A DNA stretch of 26,433 nt from NCBI GenBank assembly GCA_043811005.1, contig JBDRNO010000184.1, positions 1 to 26,433 of the forward strand, given 5' to 3'. Under the pieces are notes generated by a model, which saw only the letters and a program-made list of their open reading frames with translations, had not been told where the DNA came from and made no database searches. Every line of letters starts with the position of its first letter. The first letter of the stretch is position 1. Positions 13,203-22,324 of the stretch are shown piece by piece. This stretch comes from JBDRNO01 sp043811005. GTDB taxonomy: Bacteria; Bacteroidota; Bacteroidia; NORP154. The position numbers and the translations under genes are program-made.

Positions 13203-13220
13203 TATCTTTGCAATGCAAAG
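13203..13220 (+). promoter_or_regulatory. Candidate promoter -7 with overlapping palindrome upstream of the MBL-fold gene
   Basis: TATCTTTG at 13203-13210 fits TAnnTTTG for the gene at 13293. It overlaps CTTTGCAATGCAAAG (13206-13220), an inverted repeat with 7-bp arms around one base, placed where transcription would start. This could be an operator, though no adjacent regulator gene is present and a clear -33 element is missing. Confidence 0.4.
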
Positions 13221-13292
13221 AGAAGATATTATTAGTGAAATTTCAATAATTATAAGAAAATATTTGCCAACACAGTACAAAATCCTACTTTT

Positions 13293-14183
13293 ATGAAACT
13301 ATACCCAATCAACACCGGCAATTTCAAATTAGACGGAGGTGCGATGTTCGGTGTTGTCCCCAAAGTGCTGTGGCAAAAAACCAATCCTGCGGATGAGAAT
13401 AATTTGTGCACATGGGCTATGCGATGCCTGCTCATTGAAGATGAGAACCGCCTGATATTAATTGACAACGGGATAGGCGACAAGCAAAGCGAGAAATTCC
13501 TCAGTTATTATTACCTGCATGGTGATGATACCCTGGAAAAATCACTTGAAAAACATGGATTCTGCCATGATGACATAACAGATGTAGTTATCTCCCACCT
13601 GCATTTTGATCATTGCGGGGGAAGTGTAAAATGGAACAAGGATAAGACAGGATATGTAACTGCCTTTAAGAATGCAACCTACTGGAGCAATTCTGCTCAT
13701 TGGAATTGGGCAACCGAACCCAACCAACGGGAAAAGGCATCTTTTCTTAAAGAGAATATTATTCCAATACAGGAATGCGGACAGTTACAGTTCGCAGATA
13801 GTGGGAGAAGCAGCATTCAAGGGACGAGGGATGCAAAGGAAAAAAAATATAAAATTTTTCCTGACTTTTCTGTATTATTTGTTAACGGGCATACGGAAGC
13901 ACAGATGCTTCCTCATATTATATACAAAGGAAAAACAGTTGTGTACTTGGCGGATCTGATTCCTTCTGCCGGGCATATCCCCCTGCCGTATATCATGAGC
14001 TATGACATGCGACCCTTAGTCTCTTTAGAGGAGAAGGAAACTCTCCTGAACAAAGCCGCTGATGAAGAATACATATTGTTCCTTGAACATGACCCGCTTA
14101 TTGAATGTTGTACCGTGCAGCATACTGAAAAAGGGATTAGGATGAAAGATTCGTTTACTTTGAAAGAGTATTTTGGAGAGTAA
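13293..14183 (+). CDS. Metallo-beta-lactamase-fold hydrolase
   Basis: This 296-aa cytoplasmic MBL-fold protein without a signal peptide has the metal motif SHLHFDHCGG (His102, His104, Asp106, His107). Further ligands lie in VNGHTEAQMLPH and VVYLADLIPSAGH, and an ending with FLEHDP supplies the final histidine. The dinuclear zinc or iron site therefore looks complete. The layout, with an N-terminal GGAMFGVVPK segment and IDNGIGDK, resembles the quorum-quenching lactonase/organophosphate hydrolase-like branch, but the substrate cannot be assigned. It is transcribed divergently from mpl with about 200 bp between them. Confidence 0.88.
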   Translation: MKLYPINTGNFKLDGGAMFGVVPKVLWQKTNPADENNLCTWAMRCLLIEDENRLILIDNGIGDKQSEKFLSYYYLHGDDTLEKSLEKHGFCHDDITDVVISHLHFDHCGGSVKWNKDKTGYVTAFKNATYWSNSAHWNWATEPNQREKASFLKENIIPIQECGQLQFADSGRSSIQGTRDAKEKKYKIFPDFSVLFVNGHTEAQMLPHIIYKGKTVVYLADLIPSAGHIPLPYIMSYDMRPLVSLEEKETLLNKAADEEYILFLEHDPLIECCTVQHTEKGIRMKDSFTLKEYFGE

Positions 14184-14240
14184 GACAAGGTTTTAGAAAC
14201 CTTGCGGGTTTAAGAAAATCTAATTCAAAAGCTATTGTGA

Positions 14241-14924
14241 TCAATTACTCAAAATCTTCACTTCCGTCCTCCTGTTCTTCTGCCTTCCTTCAGGCATATC
14301 ATTGCTGGCAACGGGTTGTGTCTCTCCATAGCCGGCAGCTAATACTCTATCCGGCTCAATACCTTTTTTGATAAGATAATTTCTAACGGAATTCGCCCTG
14401 TCTTCTGATAATTTTTGATTGGCATCTTCATCTCCAGCATTATCTGTATGCCCTCTGATTTCAATCTTCATGCTATTTTTAAACAGCATTACTTCTATAA
14501 GTTCGTTAAGCTCTTTGTAGGATTCGGGACGCAACGTTGATTTTCCAGCATCGAAAAACACATTATCCAAAGTGTAAATTTTTGGAGGTTCATACTGAAA
14601 AGAATATTCAATGATCAGGAATTCCATATCAGGTATTGACAATTCAACAGTATCCTCTTTGCCGCCAAAATCACGGTACTTTACTGTATAAGTTTCTCCT
14701 TTGGGGATCAAGAGAGAAAACTTGCTGCCGGGAGATTTAAAATAAAAGGATTTGTTATTGGTTTTACCTTCAATTTTGATAAAATCCAATGTGATCGGCT
14801 TTTCTTTGAGATCAGTAAGTGACACATTTAACAAGACTTCAGTTGCTGTTGGTTCAAGTTCCTGGGCAATTGTTGCAGAACAAAATATTGCAAAAATTAA
14901 AATAAATGACAGGAATCGTTTCAT
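14241..14924 (-). CDS. OmpA-family cell-envelope protein
   Basis: This 227-aa protein has a clear signal peptide, MKRFLSFILIFAIFCSATIA, cleaved after about residue 20. Residues 25-110 form a short beta-rich region. The C-terminal OmpA peptidoglycan-binding domain contains VFFDAGKSTLRPESYKELNE, IEIRGHTDNAGDEDANQKLS and NRRTEVKI, including the conserved Asp and Arg that hold diaminopimelate. It should lie in the periplasm or outer membrane and tether the envelope to peptidoglycan. No N-terminal barrel is present and no lipobox cysteine follows the signal. It converges with the MBL-fold gene and has a TAATTTTG box upstream at 14947-14954. Confidence 0.9.
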   Translation of the reverse strand: MKRFLSFILIFAIFCSATIAQELEPTATEVLLNVSLTDLKEKPITLDFIKIEGKTNNKSFYFKSPGSKFSLLIPKGETYTVKYRDFGGKEDTVELSIPDMEFLIIEYSFQYEPPKIYTLDNVFFDAGKSTLRPESYKELNELIEVMLFKNSMKIEIRGHTDNAGDEDANQKLSEDRANSVRNYLIKKGIEPDRVLAAGYGETQPVASNDMPEGRQKNRRTEVKILSN

Positions 14925-14946
14925 AATTTGGGTTTTATTAGATCGT

Positions 14947-14954
14947 CAAAATTA
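14947..14954 (-). promoter_or_regulatory. Candidate -7 element of the OmpA-family gene
   Basis: The minus strand reads TAATTTTG, fitting TAnnTTTG, 22 nt upstream of the ATG at 14924. No TTTG -33 element at the expected spacing. Confidence 0.4.
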
Positions 14955-15075
14955 CATAAAAAAACATAGCCAGGTTAAACTGCAATATGTTTCATCTTGA
15001 CAAAATTTTTAAAAGATTCATCTTTTATTTTTATAAATACATCTAAATATCGTTAAAATTATCAATTTTAAATAT

Positions 15076-15083
15076 TAAATTTG
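15076..15083 (+). promoter_or_regulatory. Candidate -7 element of the M49 peptidase gene
   Basis: TAAATTTG lies 80 nt upstream of the ATG at 15164 in a strongly AT-rich stretch (14990-15125). It fits TAnnTTTG, but AT-richness makes chance matches likely. It would leave an untranslated leader of about 70 nt. Confidence 0.35.
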
Positions 15084-15163
15084 CAACTCTATTATTATTT
15101 TATAAATAAATATTAAAAAATTATAAAGGGCAGACCATTCAGAAACACCTAAAAAAATTAATT

Positions 15164-17251
15164 ATGGTGAAAAAAATTTATTTCATAGCATATTTTTTTA
15201 TTGCTGCAATCCTGTTTACAGGATGTAAATATGAAACAGACGAAATCAAAGAAAAAGATACTGATACTACCGGGATTGCAGATAGAGAAGAATTTGTTTA
15301 TCTAACAGAGCAATTTGCTGACATAAAAATATTAAGATACCAGGTACCCGGTTTTGAGGAATTAGACCTTAAAAATAAAGAGTTGCTTTATTATTTGTAT
15401 CAGGCAGCTCATTCCGGCAGGGATATCATCTGGGATCAAAATTACAAACACAACCTGCTCGTAAGAAGAACTCTTGAAGCAATTGTAAGAACATATAGCG
15501 GAAACAAGGGAACGGAAAATTATCAGAAATTCATGGAGTACACAAAAAGGGTTTGGTTTTCCAATGGTATTCATCATCATTATTCTACAAAAAAAATAAT
15601 GCCGGAGATTTCAATAGTATATTTTGCGGAATTGATCAGGTATACGGAAGAAGATGAACTCCCATTATGTCCAGGTGAAACAAAAGACAGTTTATTTACT
15701 ATCATTACTCCTATCATCTTTGATCCAAAGATTGATGCAAAGAGGGTTAATTTGAGTCCTAGTGCCGACCCTGTCGCCCAATCAGCCAACAACTATTATG
15801 AAGGAGTAACTAATGATGAAGTGGAAGCTTTTTATAAAAAAATATCCGGCAAAAATGACCCTACACCTATCTCCTATGGCTTGAACTCTAAATTGATAAA
15901 AGAAAATGGTCAGATTAGAGAGAAAGTATGGAAAATAGGTGGAATGTACACAGAGGCGATTGAAAAAATTGTTTTCTGGTTAAAAAAAGCAAGCTCAGTT
16001 ACTGAGAATGATAACCAAAAGGAAGCGCTGGACAAGTTAATAGAATATTATGAAACCGGTGATCTAAAAATATTTGATGAGTACAATATTGCCTGGGTAA
16101 AAGATACTTCCTCAATAATTGATGTTATTAACGGATTTATAGAAACATATGGTGATGCTATTGGATACAGGGGCGCTTTTGAATCTGTAGTATCTATCAA
16201 GGATGTGGAATCAACAAAGCGAATGACCGCAATCAGTGAAGAGGTACAGTGGTTTGAAGATAATTCTCCAATAATGGATGAACACAAAAAGAAAAATGTT
16301 GTTGGCATCTCTGCAAAAGTTATTACAGTTGTCGCAGGAAGTGGTGATGCCAGTCCTTCATTTCCTTTAGGGATAAACTTACCTAATGCAAATTGGATAC
16401 GAAAAAATTACGGTTCTAAATCTGTTAACCTCGGAAATATTGTTCGCACTTATGTTGAATTCGGTAGGGAAAGTGGTTTTATAGATGAATTTGCATATTC
16501 CCAGGAAGAAATAAATATTGCCAAAGACTACGAAGCGCTTGGCAGCAATTTGCACACCGACATGCACGAAGTGATAGGGCATGCTTCAGGACAAATCAAT
16601 AATGGAGTAGGCACACCCAAGGAAACACTGAAGAGCTATGCCTCAACTCTGGAAGAAGCCAGAGCCGACCTGGTAGCATTGTATTATTTAATGGACGAGA
16701 AGTTGATTGATATTGGAGTCATGACCAGCCTGGATGTAGGCAGAGCCTCTTATGACAAATATATAAGAAACGGCTTGATGACACAATTAGCAAGATTGGA
16801 ACCGGGAGATGACCTGGAACAAACACATATGCGAAACAGGCAGTTAATAGCAAAATGGGTTTACGAAAAAGGGAAACATGATAAAGTTATTGAGAAAAAA
16901 ATCAAGAATGGAAAAACATACTTTGTGATCAATGATTATTTTAAATTGCGTAAATTATTCGGTCAGCTTTTAAGAAAAATTCAAAGGATCAAATCCGAAG
17001 GCGACTATCAAAGCGGTTTTAGTTTGGTGGAAAACTATGGTGTTAAGATTGATCCCGATCTTCACAAAGAAGTATTGGCACGATATAAAAAACTGAATAT
17101 ACCACCTTATACCGGGTTCATCAATGCAAAACTAATACCTGTATACGAAGGTGAAAAAATCGTGGATGTAAAAATTAAATACCCCGTTGATTTTACCGAA
17201 CAAATGCTATATTACGCTAAAGAATTTTCGTTTTTGCCGACATATAATTAA
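15164..17251 (+). CDS. Dipeptidyl-peptidase III (M49 family) lipoprotein
   Basis: This 695-aa zinc exopeptidase is predicted to release dipeptides from peptide N-termini. It begins with a lipoprotein signal, MVKKIYFIAYFFIAAILFTG followed by Cys, so it should be anchored in the envelope after processing. The catalytic motif HEVIGH (residues 468-473, the M49 HExxGH form) is followed about 25 residues later by EEARAD, which supplies the third zinc ligand glutamate. Further family blocks are GNIVRTYVEFGRESG and LGSNLHTDMHE. The length is normal for bacterial M49 enzymes. Its likely role is periplasmic or surface peptide use. It appears monocistronic, with a CTGG-rich inverted repeat downstream. 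Confidence 0.92.
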   Translation: MVKKIYFIAYFFIAAILFTGCKYETDEIKEKDTDTTGIADREEFVYLTEQFADIKILRYQVPGFEELDLKNKELLYYLYQAAHSGRDIIWDQNYKHNLLVRRTLEAIVRTYSGNKGTENYQKFMEYTKRVWFSNGIHHHYSTKKIMPEISIVYFAELIRYTEEDELPLCPGETKDSLFTIITPIIFDPKIDAKRVNLSPSADPVAQSANNYYEGVTNDEVEAFYKKISGKNDPTPISYGLNSKLIKENGQIREKVWKIGGMYTEAIEKIVFWLKKASSVTENDNQKEALDKLIEYYETGDLKIFDEYNIAWVKDTSSIIDVINGFIETYGDAIGYRGAFESVVSIKDVESTKRMTAISEEVQWFEDNSPIMDEHKKKNVVGISAKVITVVAGSGDASPSFPLGINLPNANWIRKNYGSKSVNLGNIVRTYVEFGRESGFIDEFAYSQEEINIAKDYEALGSNLHTDMHEVIGHASGQINNGVGTPKETLKSYASTLEEARADLVALYYLMDEKLIDIGVMTSLDVGRASYDKYIRNGLMTQLARLEPGDDLEQTHMRNRQLIAKWVYEKGKHDKVIEKKIKNGKTYFVINDYFKLRKLFGQLLRKIQRIKSEGDYQSGFSLVENYGVKIDPDLHKEVLARYKKLNIPPYTGFINAKLIPVYEGEKIVDVKIKYPVDFTEQMLYYAKEFSFLPTYN

Positions 17252-17316
17252 AAGTATCGGAATTTCAATATTTAAACACGATATGCTGTTAATTAATCTT
17301 TTAAATTTAATAATCC

Positions 17317-17402
17317 GGTACTGGGTTCTGTGCCCTGGGTGGTTGGTTTTATAATCAAACTCTATAACCAGTACACACCACCCAGTAACCAGGAACCAGC
17401 AA
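17317..17402. repeat. CTGG/CCAG-rich inverted repeat
   Basis: The left part carries GGTACTGGGTTCTG and CTGGGTGGT (17335-17343); the right part carries ACCACCCAG (17377-17385) and CCAGTAACCAGGAACCAGC. The 9-bp core arms are exact complements and the outer arms pair imperfectly. It lies between two plus-strand genes and may terminate the M49 gene. It is the same family as the elements at 9089 and 22423. Confidence 0.6.
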
Positions 17403-17450
17403 CTTTCTCATATTTTTACTTTACACAATTTAAAGCAATTACATTTTTAA

Positions 17451-17466
17451 TCCGCCCGCTGGCGGA
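17451..17466. repeat. Short GC hairpin TCCGCCCGCTGGCGGA
   Basis: A 6-bp stem with a 4-nt loop stands out in AT-rich intergenic DNA about 105 bp upstream of the NlpC/P60 gene. A near-identical 16-mer (TCCGCCGGCTGGCGTA) occurs at 310-325, so it is a small dispersed repeat. Confidence 0.5.
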
Positions 17467-17570
17467 CGAAGTTCTGTTCTTAGAGTCATCCTGTTCCTTG
17501 TTTTTTAGACACTACTGATTTAATAAAAACGCTGACCAAACTCACTATCAGCAAATCACTAAATCACCAA

Positions 17571-18383
17571 ATGAATTACGGTATCTGTAATTTAAGTGTT
17601 GTTCCCTGCCGGAAAAAACCTTCAGACAAGAGCGAAATGCTTACCCAAATCCTTTTTGGCGAACATTTCGAAATTCTCTACAATCAGAAAAGCTGGTGCC
17701 TAGTCCGCTTAGCTTATGAAAATTACGAGTGTTGGATTGACAACAAGCAATTTCAGCCCATTTCCAAAAAAACATTTAATGAACTAAATAAAATTTCCAT
17801 ACCATGCTTTACGGAATTGGTTCGATTTATCGTAAATAACAAAGACGGTTCAATCATGCCTATTGTTATGGGAAGCTCTCTGCCATACCTTAAAGATAAT
17901 GTCTGTAATATAGGAGGCATCGAATATTCTCTCCATGAAAAGGCAGGTATTGGTAGCAATAAAAAACCCAAAGAGTTGATCGTTGAAAATTCAAAAAAAT
18001 ATTTGAATATGCCTTACTTATGGGGTGGGCGTTCACCATTTGGTATTGACTGCTCAGGATTAACTCAAAATGTTTTTAAATTAAGCGGCATCAAATTACC
18101 CAGGGATGCTTGTCAGCAAGCGGAAAGTGGCAGTACGATAAACCTGCTTGAAGAATCCAGGGAATGCGATCTGGCTTTTTTTGTCTCTATGACCAAACCC
18201 GGAAATAGCAGACAGAAGAACAAAAAAGAAAAAATAACTCATGTTGGAATAATCTTAAAAGACGATCAAATAATACACGCTTCAGGTAAGGTCCGTATTG
18301 ATAAAATTGACCACCAGGGGATCTATAATGTTGACAGGAAGGAATATTCACACAGGTTGAGGTTGTTGAAAAGGGTAGTGTAA
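17571..18383 (+). CDS. NlpC/P60-family (C40) cysteine peptidase with SH3-like N-terminus
   Basis: This 270-aa protein is predicted to cut peptide cross-links of peptidoglycan. Residues 1-65 form a bacterial SH3-like module (SVVPCRKKPSDKSEMLTQIL, then FGEHFEILYNQKSWCLVRLA), with probably a second module following. The catalytic domain has YLWGGRSPFGIDCSGLTQNV with nucleophile Cys161, THVGIILKDDQIIHASG with His224 and a third polar residue, His236. No signal peptide is evident at the N-terminus, unusual for a cell-wall enzyme; many Bacteroidota homologues share this form, and the export route is unclear. It is on the plus strand, 40 bp from the convergent large surface-protein gene. Confidence 0.9.
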   Translation: MNYGICNLSVVPCRKKPSDKSEMLTQILFGEHFEILYNQKSWCLVRLAYENYECWIDNKQFQPISKKTFNELNKISIPCFTELVRFIVNNKDGSIMPIVMGSSLPYLKDNVCNIGGIEYSLHEKAGIGSNKKPKELIVENSKKYLNMPYLWGGRSPFGIDCSGLTQNVFKLSGIKLPRDACQQAESGSTINLLEESRECDLAFFVSMTKPGNSRQKNKKEKITHVGIILKDDQIIHASGKVRIDKIDHQGIYNVDRKEYSHRLRLLKRVV

Positions 18384-18427
18384 AGTGATGGCATAGTAAT
18401 TCTATCATTCATCAAACTTACACAACA

Positions 18428-21400
18428 CTAGCGTATCAGTGTAACATGTCCAATATATTGATGTCTCTTGCCTAATATATCTTTTGTATAAATCAGCCAA
18501 ACGTAAACATCTTCCTGAGCAAGTTCTCTACCGTTATTTGCCCTGCCATCCCATGGTTTGTTTATGTCATTGGTCTCATAGATTATATCGCCCCAACGAT
18601 CAAAAATATACATCTCAAATTCCTTTTCGTCAATGCCAATAGCCATTGGGAAAAAAGTATCATTTATGTCATCTTTATTAGGAGTAAATGCATTTGGCAT
18701 AAATAAGGTATAATCGCCTTCAATCACTACATTAAGGGCAATGGTGTTAAAACAGCCGAATGAGTTTTCAACGAACAATTCAACAGTATATGTTCCAGTA
18801 TCTGTATCATTATAGGCATGAATGGTATCAAAACCCACCCAAGTTGTTGAATCGCCAAAATTCCATAGGTAAATGACAGGATCGGATATTGCGCCTGATG
18901 AAGTATTGGTAAAAGTTATGTATGGATATAGTATAGAAGCAGGATTAGGATCAGCCATAAACCCGGCAACGGGATTCGGCCATACAGTTATCATGTCAAC
19001 CATCGTCAGGGTGTCTGAACATCCACCTGATGATGTTGCAATTAAAGTTACATCATAAGTAATTGATATTTGATCTCCATTAATGTAGCAATGTGTTGGA
19101 TTTTGTGTTGTATAGTCAACGTTTCCATCATTATCCACATCCCAAGCCCATTCTGCTATTGAACCGCTTGTAATATTGCTTTTGTCTGTAAATTCTACGC
19201 ACCATGGTGAACAAAACCGGCTAGTATCAGCAGTGAGACCAGGTTGGGGCAATGTATATACTTCTACCTGCAGGGTTGTATCGTCAATGCACCCATTAGC
19301 ATCGGTTACTATTAATGTGTAAACACCCGCTATTGCCGAGGTGGCATTTGTTGATACTATCGGACTCTGTAATAATGAACTGAAGCTGTCAGGCCCTACC
19401 CATGAATAAAACGACATTCCGCCTGGTCCGCCTGCTAATGTCAATATTGCCCCTTCACATACAAGATAGTTATTCGTTGCACTTGCTGATGGATTGGCAT
19501 TTACTGTTACTGTGGTATTTGTATCGTCTGTACAACCATTAGCATCGGTTACTGTTAATGTATATACACCCGCCATTGCCGTGGTGGCATTTATTGAAAC
19601 TACCGGACTCTGTAATAATGAACTGAAGCTATCAGGCCCTATCCATGAATAAGACGACATTCCACCTGCCCCGCCTGTTAATGACAATATTGCTCCTTCA
19701 CATACAGGCCCATTATTAATTGCACTTGCTGATGGATTGGTATTTACTGTTACTGTTGTATTTGTATCGTCTGTACAGCCATTAGTATCGGTTACTGATA
19801 ATGTATATACACCCGCCATTGTAGTAGTGGCATTTATTGATACTGTCGGACTTTGTGATAATGAACTAAAGCTATCAGGCCCTGTCCATGAATAAGATGA
19901 CATTCCGCCTGGGCCGCCTGTTAATGTCAATATTGCTCCTTCACAAACAGGACCGCTATTTGTTGCACTTGCTGATGGATTGGTATTTACTGTTACTGTT
20001 GTATTTGTATCGTCTGTACAGCCATTGGTATCGATTACTGTTAATGTATATACTCCAGCCATTGCCGTGGTGGCATTTGTTGATACTATCGGACTTTGTG
20101 ATAATGAACTGAAGCTATCAGGCCCTGTCCATGAATAAGACGACATTCCGCTTTGTCCGCCTGTTAATGTTAATATTGCTCCTTCGCAAACAGGGCTGTT
20201 ATTTGTTGTACTTGCAGATGGATTGGTATTTACTGTTACTGTAGTATTTGTATCGTCTATACAATCATTAGCATCTATTACTGTTAATGTATATACACCT
20301 GCCATTGCTGTAGTGGCATTTGTTGATACTACCGGGCTCTGTGATAATGAGATGAAGCTATCAGGCCCTGTCCACAAGTAAGCCAACATTCCGACTGGTC
20401 CGCCAGATAATGTCAATATTGCACCTTCACATACAGAACCATTATTTATTGCACTTGCTGATGGATTAGGATTTAATGTTACTGTAATATTTGTATCGTT
20501 AGTACAGTTATTAGCATCGGTTACTGTTATATAGTAAATCACGGTTCCGATATTCAGGTTTGAGATGCCTGAATCTGTAGATAGTGTATCTACTCCATCT
20601 GTCCAGACATATTCATAAGGCCCTGTCCCGCCAATAGCATTAACTTCTGCATAATTTGAATAATAACATAATGTATCCTGTGAGATTATTGAAACTATTT
20701 CTAATGGATCATAATTTGGAACTATTTGTATGTCAGGAACAAATGTAGTATCAGGGAAATATCCCTCTATTTGCCAGGGCATTTGTAAAGGTGGGCCGAA
20801 CAGAGGCGGACCTGCGAATGTTCCAAGCGTAATAGTATCAAGATATGCAAGATAACTTCCTTGTATAATAGGGTTAGAAGGGGTGCCAATACTATATTCT
20901 ATATCTAATATCTTTAAATAAAAATCAACATCTATACTGTCTCTAACAAGATTAGTAAGCCAGGGGTCTATTGTATGTGTTGTTGTTATATCAAGTGTAT
21001 CATAATCAAAACAAGGGTATTTTAAATCAATATCATAATCGGCACCATATTTAATACTATCAGAAGTGCCTTGTTCAATCATAGTATTATTAAGATCATA
21101 GATTTTATAATCTATAGGAGCAGGAAATTCAAAAACATTCCAGACGTTAGGATAGTGATCGGGCGGTATTTGTTGCCCAAAAATATCATAGTATTCCTTA
21201 TCATCGCAGAAAGCTAAATTTTGGTTCATCGTATTAGTTAACAACAATTCGGCATCAATAAGATCCCACGCAGCATCTATGGTAAAATCTTCTCCACTAA
21301 TAGGGTCTGTCATTATAAAAATAGTTGTATCGCCTTCTTCATACTCCATTGCCTGACTTACCTGTTCAAGAGGAGCTAATTGGGGTATATTAGATAAATA

Positions 21401-22324
21401 ATGACACATTACCTGTACGAATTTGATAATATCAAGTTGAATGTGCATATATTCACTGTTTCCCCAGGCATATAATCGTTGTTCATCTTCAATCCATTCA
21501 ACAGTTTCTATATCAGGTAATTGAATATCGCCTGTAATACCTATCAGGTCATAAAAAATAGCAGGAAATTCTATAGGCCAGCCTACCGAATCCTGAATAA
21601 AATAAACAGAATCTATAACAGGATTTCCAAAAGCATCATAATGATAGTCAACCCAGGGGATTTTATATTCTCCATTTACAGCATCAATAAGAAAAATATC
21701 AAAAGTATCAAGATCAATATTAATAGGTGGTATAATATTTATAGTATCCCATACAATATTAAATGGGTCTTGAAAATCTGAATAAATAATGTCTATATTG
21801 GCTTGTACATCAAAATTTATATATAATCGTATTTTCCCAAATTCCGGCCAATTTGAATAAAGACGCCATTTATCATTATCAGCAGGGTATATTGTAGAAT
21901 CAAGTTCACGATAATCTGATGTTATTGTTATCCAATCACCATTAGTAAACGACATATTATTAGGAAATCCCATATCTATCTTTGTAGGGTAATTAACATA
22001 TGCTTCTCCCCCCGACCATCCTGTCATTTCAAAAACCAACATCATAGCCATATAGGTTCCATAATCAAATATTACACCCACTGAATCAAAAAGCCCGAAA
22101 TTATGCACAAATGAATGAGTACTATCATAGGGGCCTACTTCTATATTTACTAAAGTATCAATTTGATCTATGCTCCAGGTGTAAGATGATGGGCCCCACA
22201 TCCCTACTGTATCCGACCTCCAGGGTATGTCATGGATAATGTTAAATTGAGAATAAACATTATTATAGCCAATGCAGAACAGAAATATTAAAACAATTAA
22301 TTTATAGTATCGGATTTTACTCAC
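18428..22324 (-). CDS. Large secreted modular protein with Ig-like repeats, PKD domains and gliding-motility/T9SS C-terminal domain
   Basis: This 1,298-aa protein starts with a signal peptide (MSKIRYYKLIVLIFLFCIGY, cleaved near VYSQ). Residues 25-540 form a unique, Asp/Tyr/Ile-rich region that I do not recognise. One Cys-containing SprB-like domain follows, then five nearly identical Ig-like/PKD-like domains of 81 residues each (about 618-1023). Each contains VCEGAILTL, SYSWTGPDSFSSL and AGVYTLTV. Two PKD domains follow (AEWAWDVDNDGN; YLWNFGDSTTWVG). The end, MPNAFTPNKDDINDTFFP to WDGRANNGRELAQ and HVTLIR, is a CHU_C-type C-terminal domain. It should be exported by the type IX system and displayed or released at the surface, perhaps as an adhesin. 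The start fits both the signal peptide and the frame limit. Confidence 0.92.
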   Translation of the reverse strand: MSKIRYYKLIVLIFLFCIGYNNVYSQFNIIHDIPWRSDTVGMWGPSSYTWSIDQIDTLVNIEVGPYDSTHSFVHNFGLFDSVGVIFDYGTYMAMMLVFEMTGWSGGEAYVNYPTKIDMGFPNNMSFTNGDWITITSDYRELDSTIYPADNDKWRLYSNWPEFGKIRLYINFDVQANIDIIYSDFQDPFNIVWDTINIIPPINIDLDTFDIFLIDAVNGEYKIPWVDYHYDAFGNPVIDSVYFIQDSVGWPIEFPAIFYDLIGITGDIQLPDIETVEWIEDEQRLYAWGNSEYMHIQLDIIKFVQVMCHYLSNIPQLAPLEQVSQAMEYEEGDTTIFIMTDPISGEDFTIDAAWDLIDAELLLTNTMNQNLAFCDDKEYYDIFGQQIPPDHYPNVWNVFEFPAPIDYKIYDLNNTMIEQGTSDSIKYGADYDIDLKYPCFDYDTLDITTTHTIDPWLTNLVRDSIDVDFYLKILDIEYSIGTPSNPIIQGSYLAYLDTITLGTFAGPPLFGPPLQMPWQIEGYFPDTTFVPDIQIVPNYDPLEIVSIISQDTLCYYSNYAEVNAIGGTGPYEYVWTDGVDTLSTDSGISNLNIGTVIYYITVTDANNCTNDTNITVTLNPNPSASAINNGSVCEGAILTLSGGPVGMLAYLWTGPDSFISLSQSPVVSTNATTAMAGVYTLTVIDANDCIDDTNTTVTVNTNPSASTTNNSPVCEGAILTLTGGQSGMSSYSWTGPDSFSSLSQSPIVSTNATTAMAGVYTLTVIDTNGCTDDTNTTVTVNTNPSASATNSGPVCEGAILTLTGGPGGMSSYSWTGPDSFSSLSQSPTVSINATTTMAGVYTLSVTDTNGCTDDTNTTVTVNTNPSASAINNGPVCEGAILSLTGGAGGMSSYSWIGPDSFSSLLQSPVVSINATTAMAGVYTLTVTDANGCTDDTNTTVTVNANPSASATNNYLVCEGAILTLAGGPGGMSFYSWVGPDSFSSLLQSPIVSTNATSAIAGVYTLIVTDANGCIDDTTLQVEVYTLPQPGLTADTSRFCSPWCVEFTDKSNITSGSIAEWAWDVDNDGNVDYTTQNPTHCYINGDQISITYDVTLIATSSGGCSDTLTMVDMITVWPNPVAGFMADPNPASILYPYITFTNTSSGAISDPVIYLWNFGDSTTWVGFDTIHAYNDTDTGTYTVELFVENSFGCFNTIALNVVIEGDYTLFMPNAFTPNKDDINDTFFPMAIGIDEKEFEMYIFDRWGDIIYETNDINKPWDGRANNGRELAQEDVYVWLIYTKDILGKRHQYIGHVTLIR
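19256..20470 (-). repeat. Five tandem 243-bp coding repeats
   Basis: The landmark CCTTCNCANACA (complement of the VCEG codons) occurs at 19452, 19695, 19938, 20181 and 20424, spaced exactly 243 bp apart each time. Each unit is 81 codons long and encodes one Ig-like domain of the large surface protein. Units differ by scattered substitutions, many synonymous, with no length change. High DNA identity makes the array prone to copy-number change by recombination. Confidence 0.92.

Noticed and set aside
8417..22320. Shared GTATCGGAWTTT string near 8420, 17254 and 22309
   Set aside because: One copy lies inside coding sequence and the match is short; not enough to call a regulatory motif.
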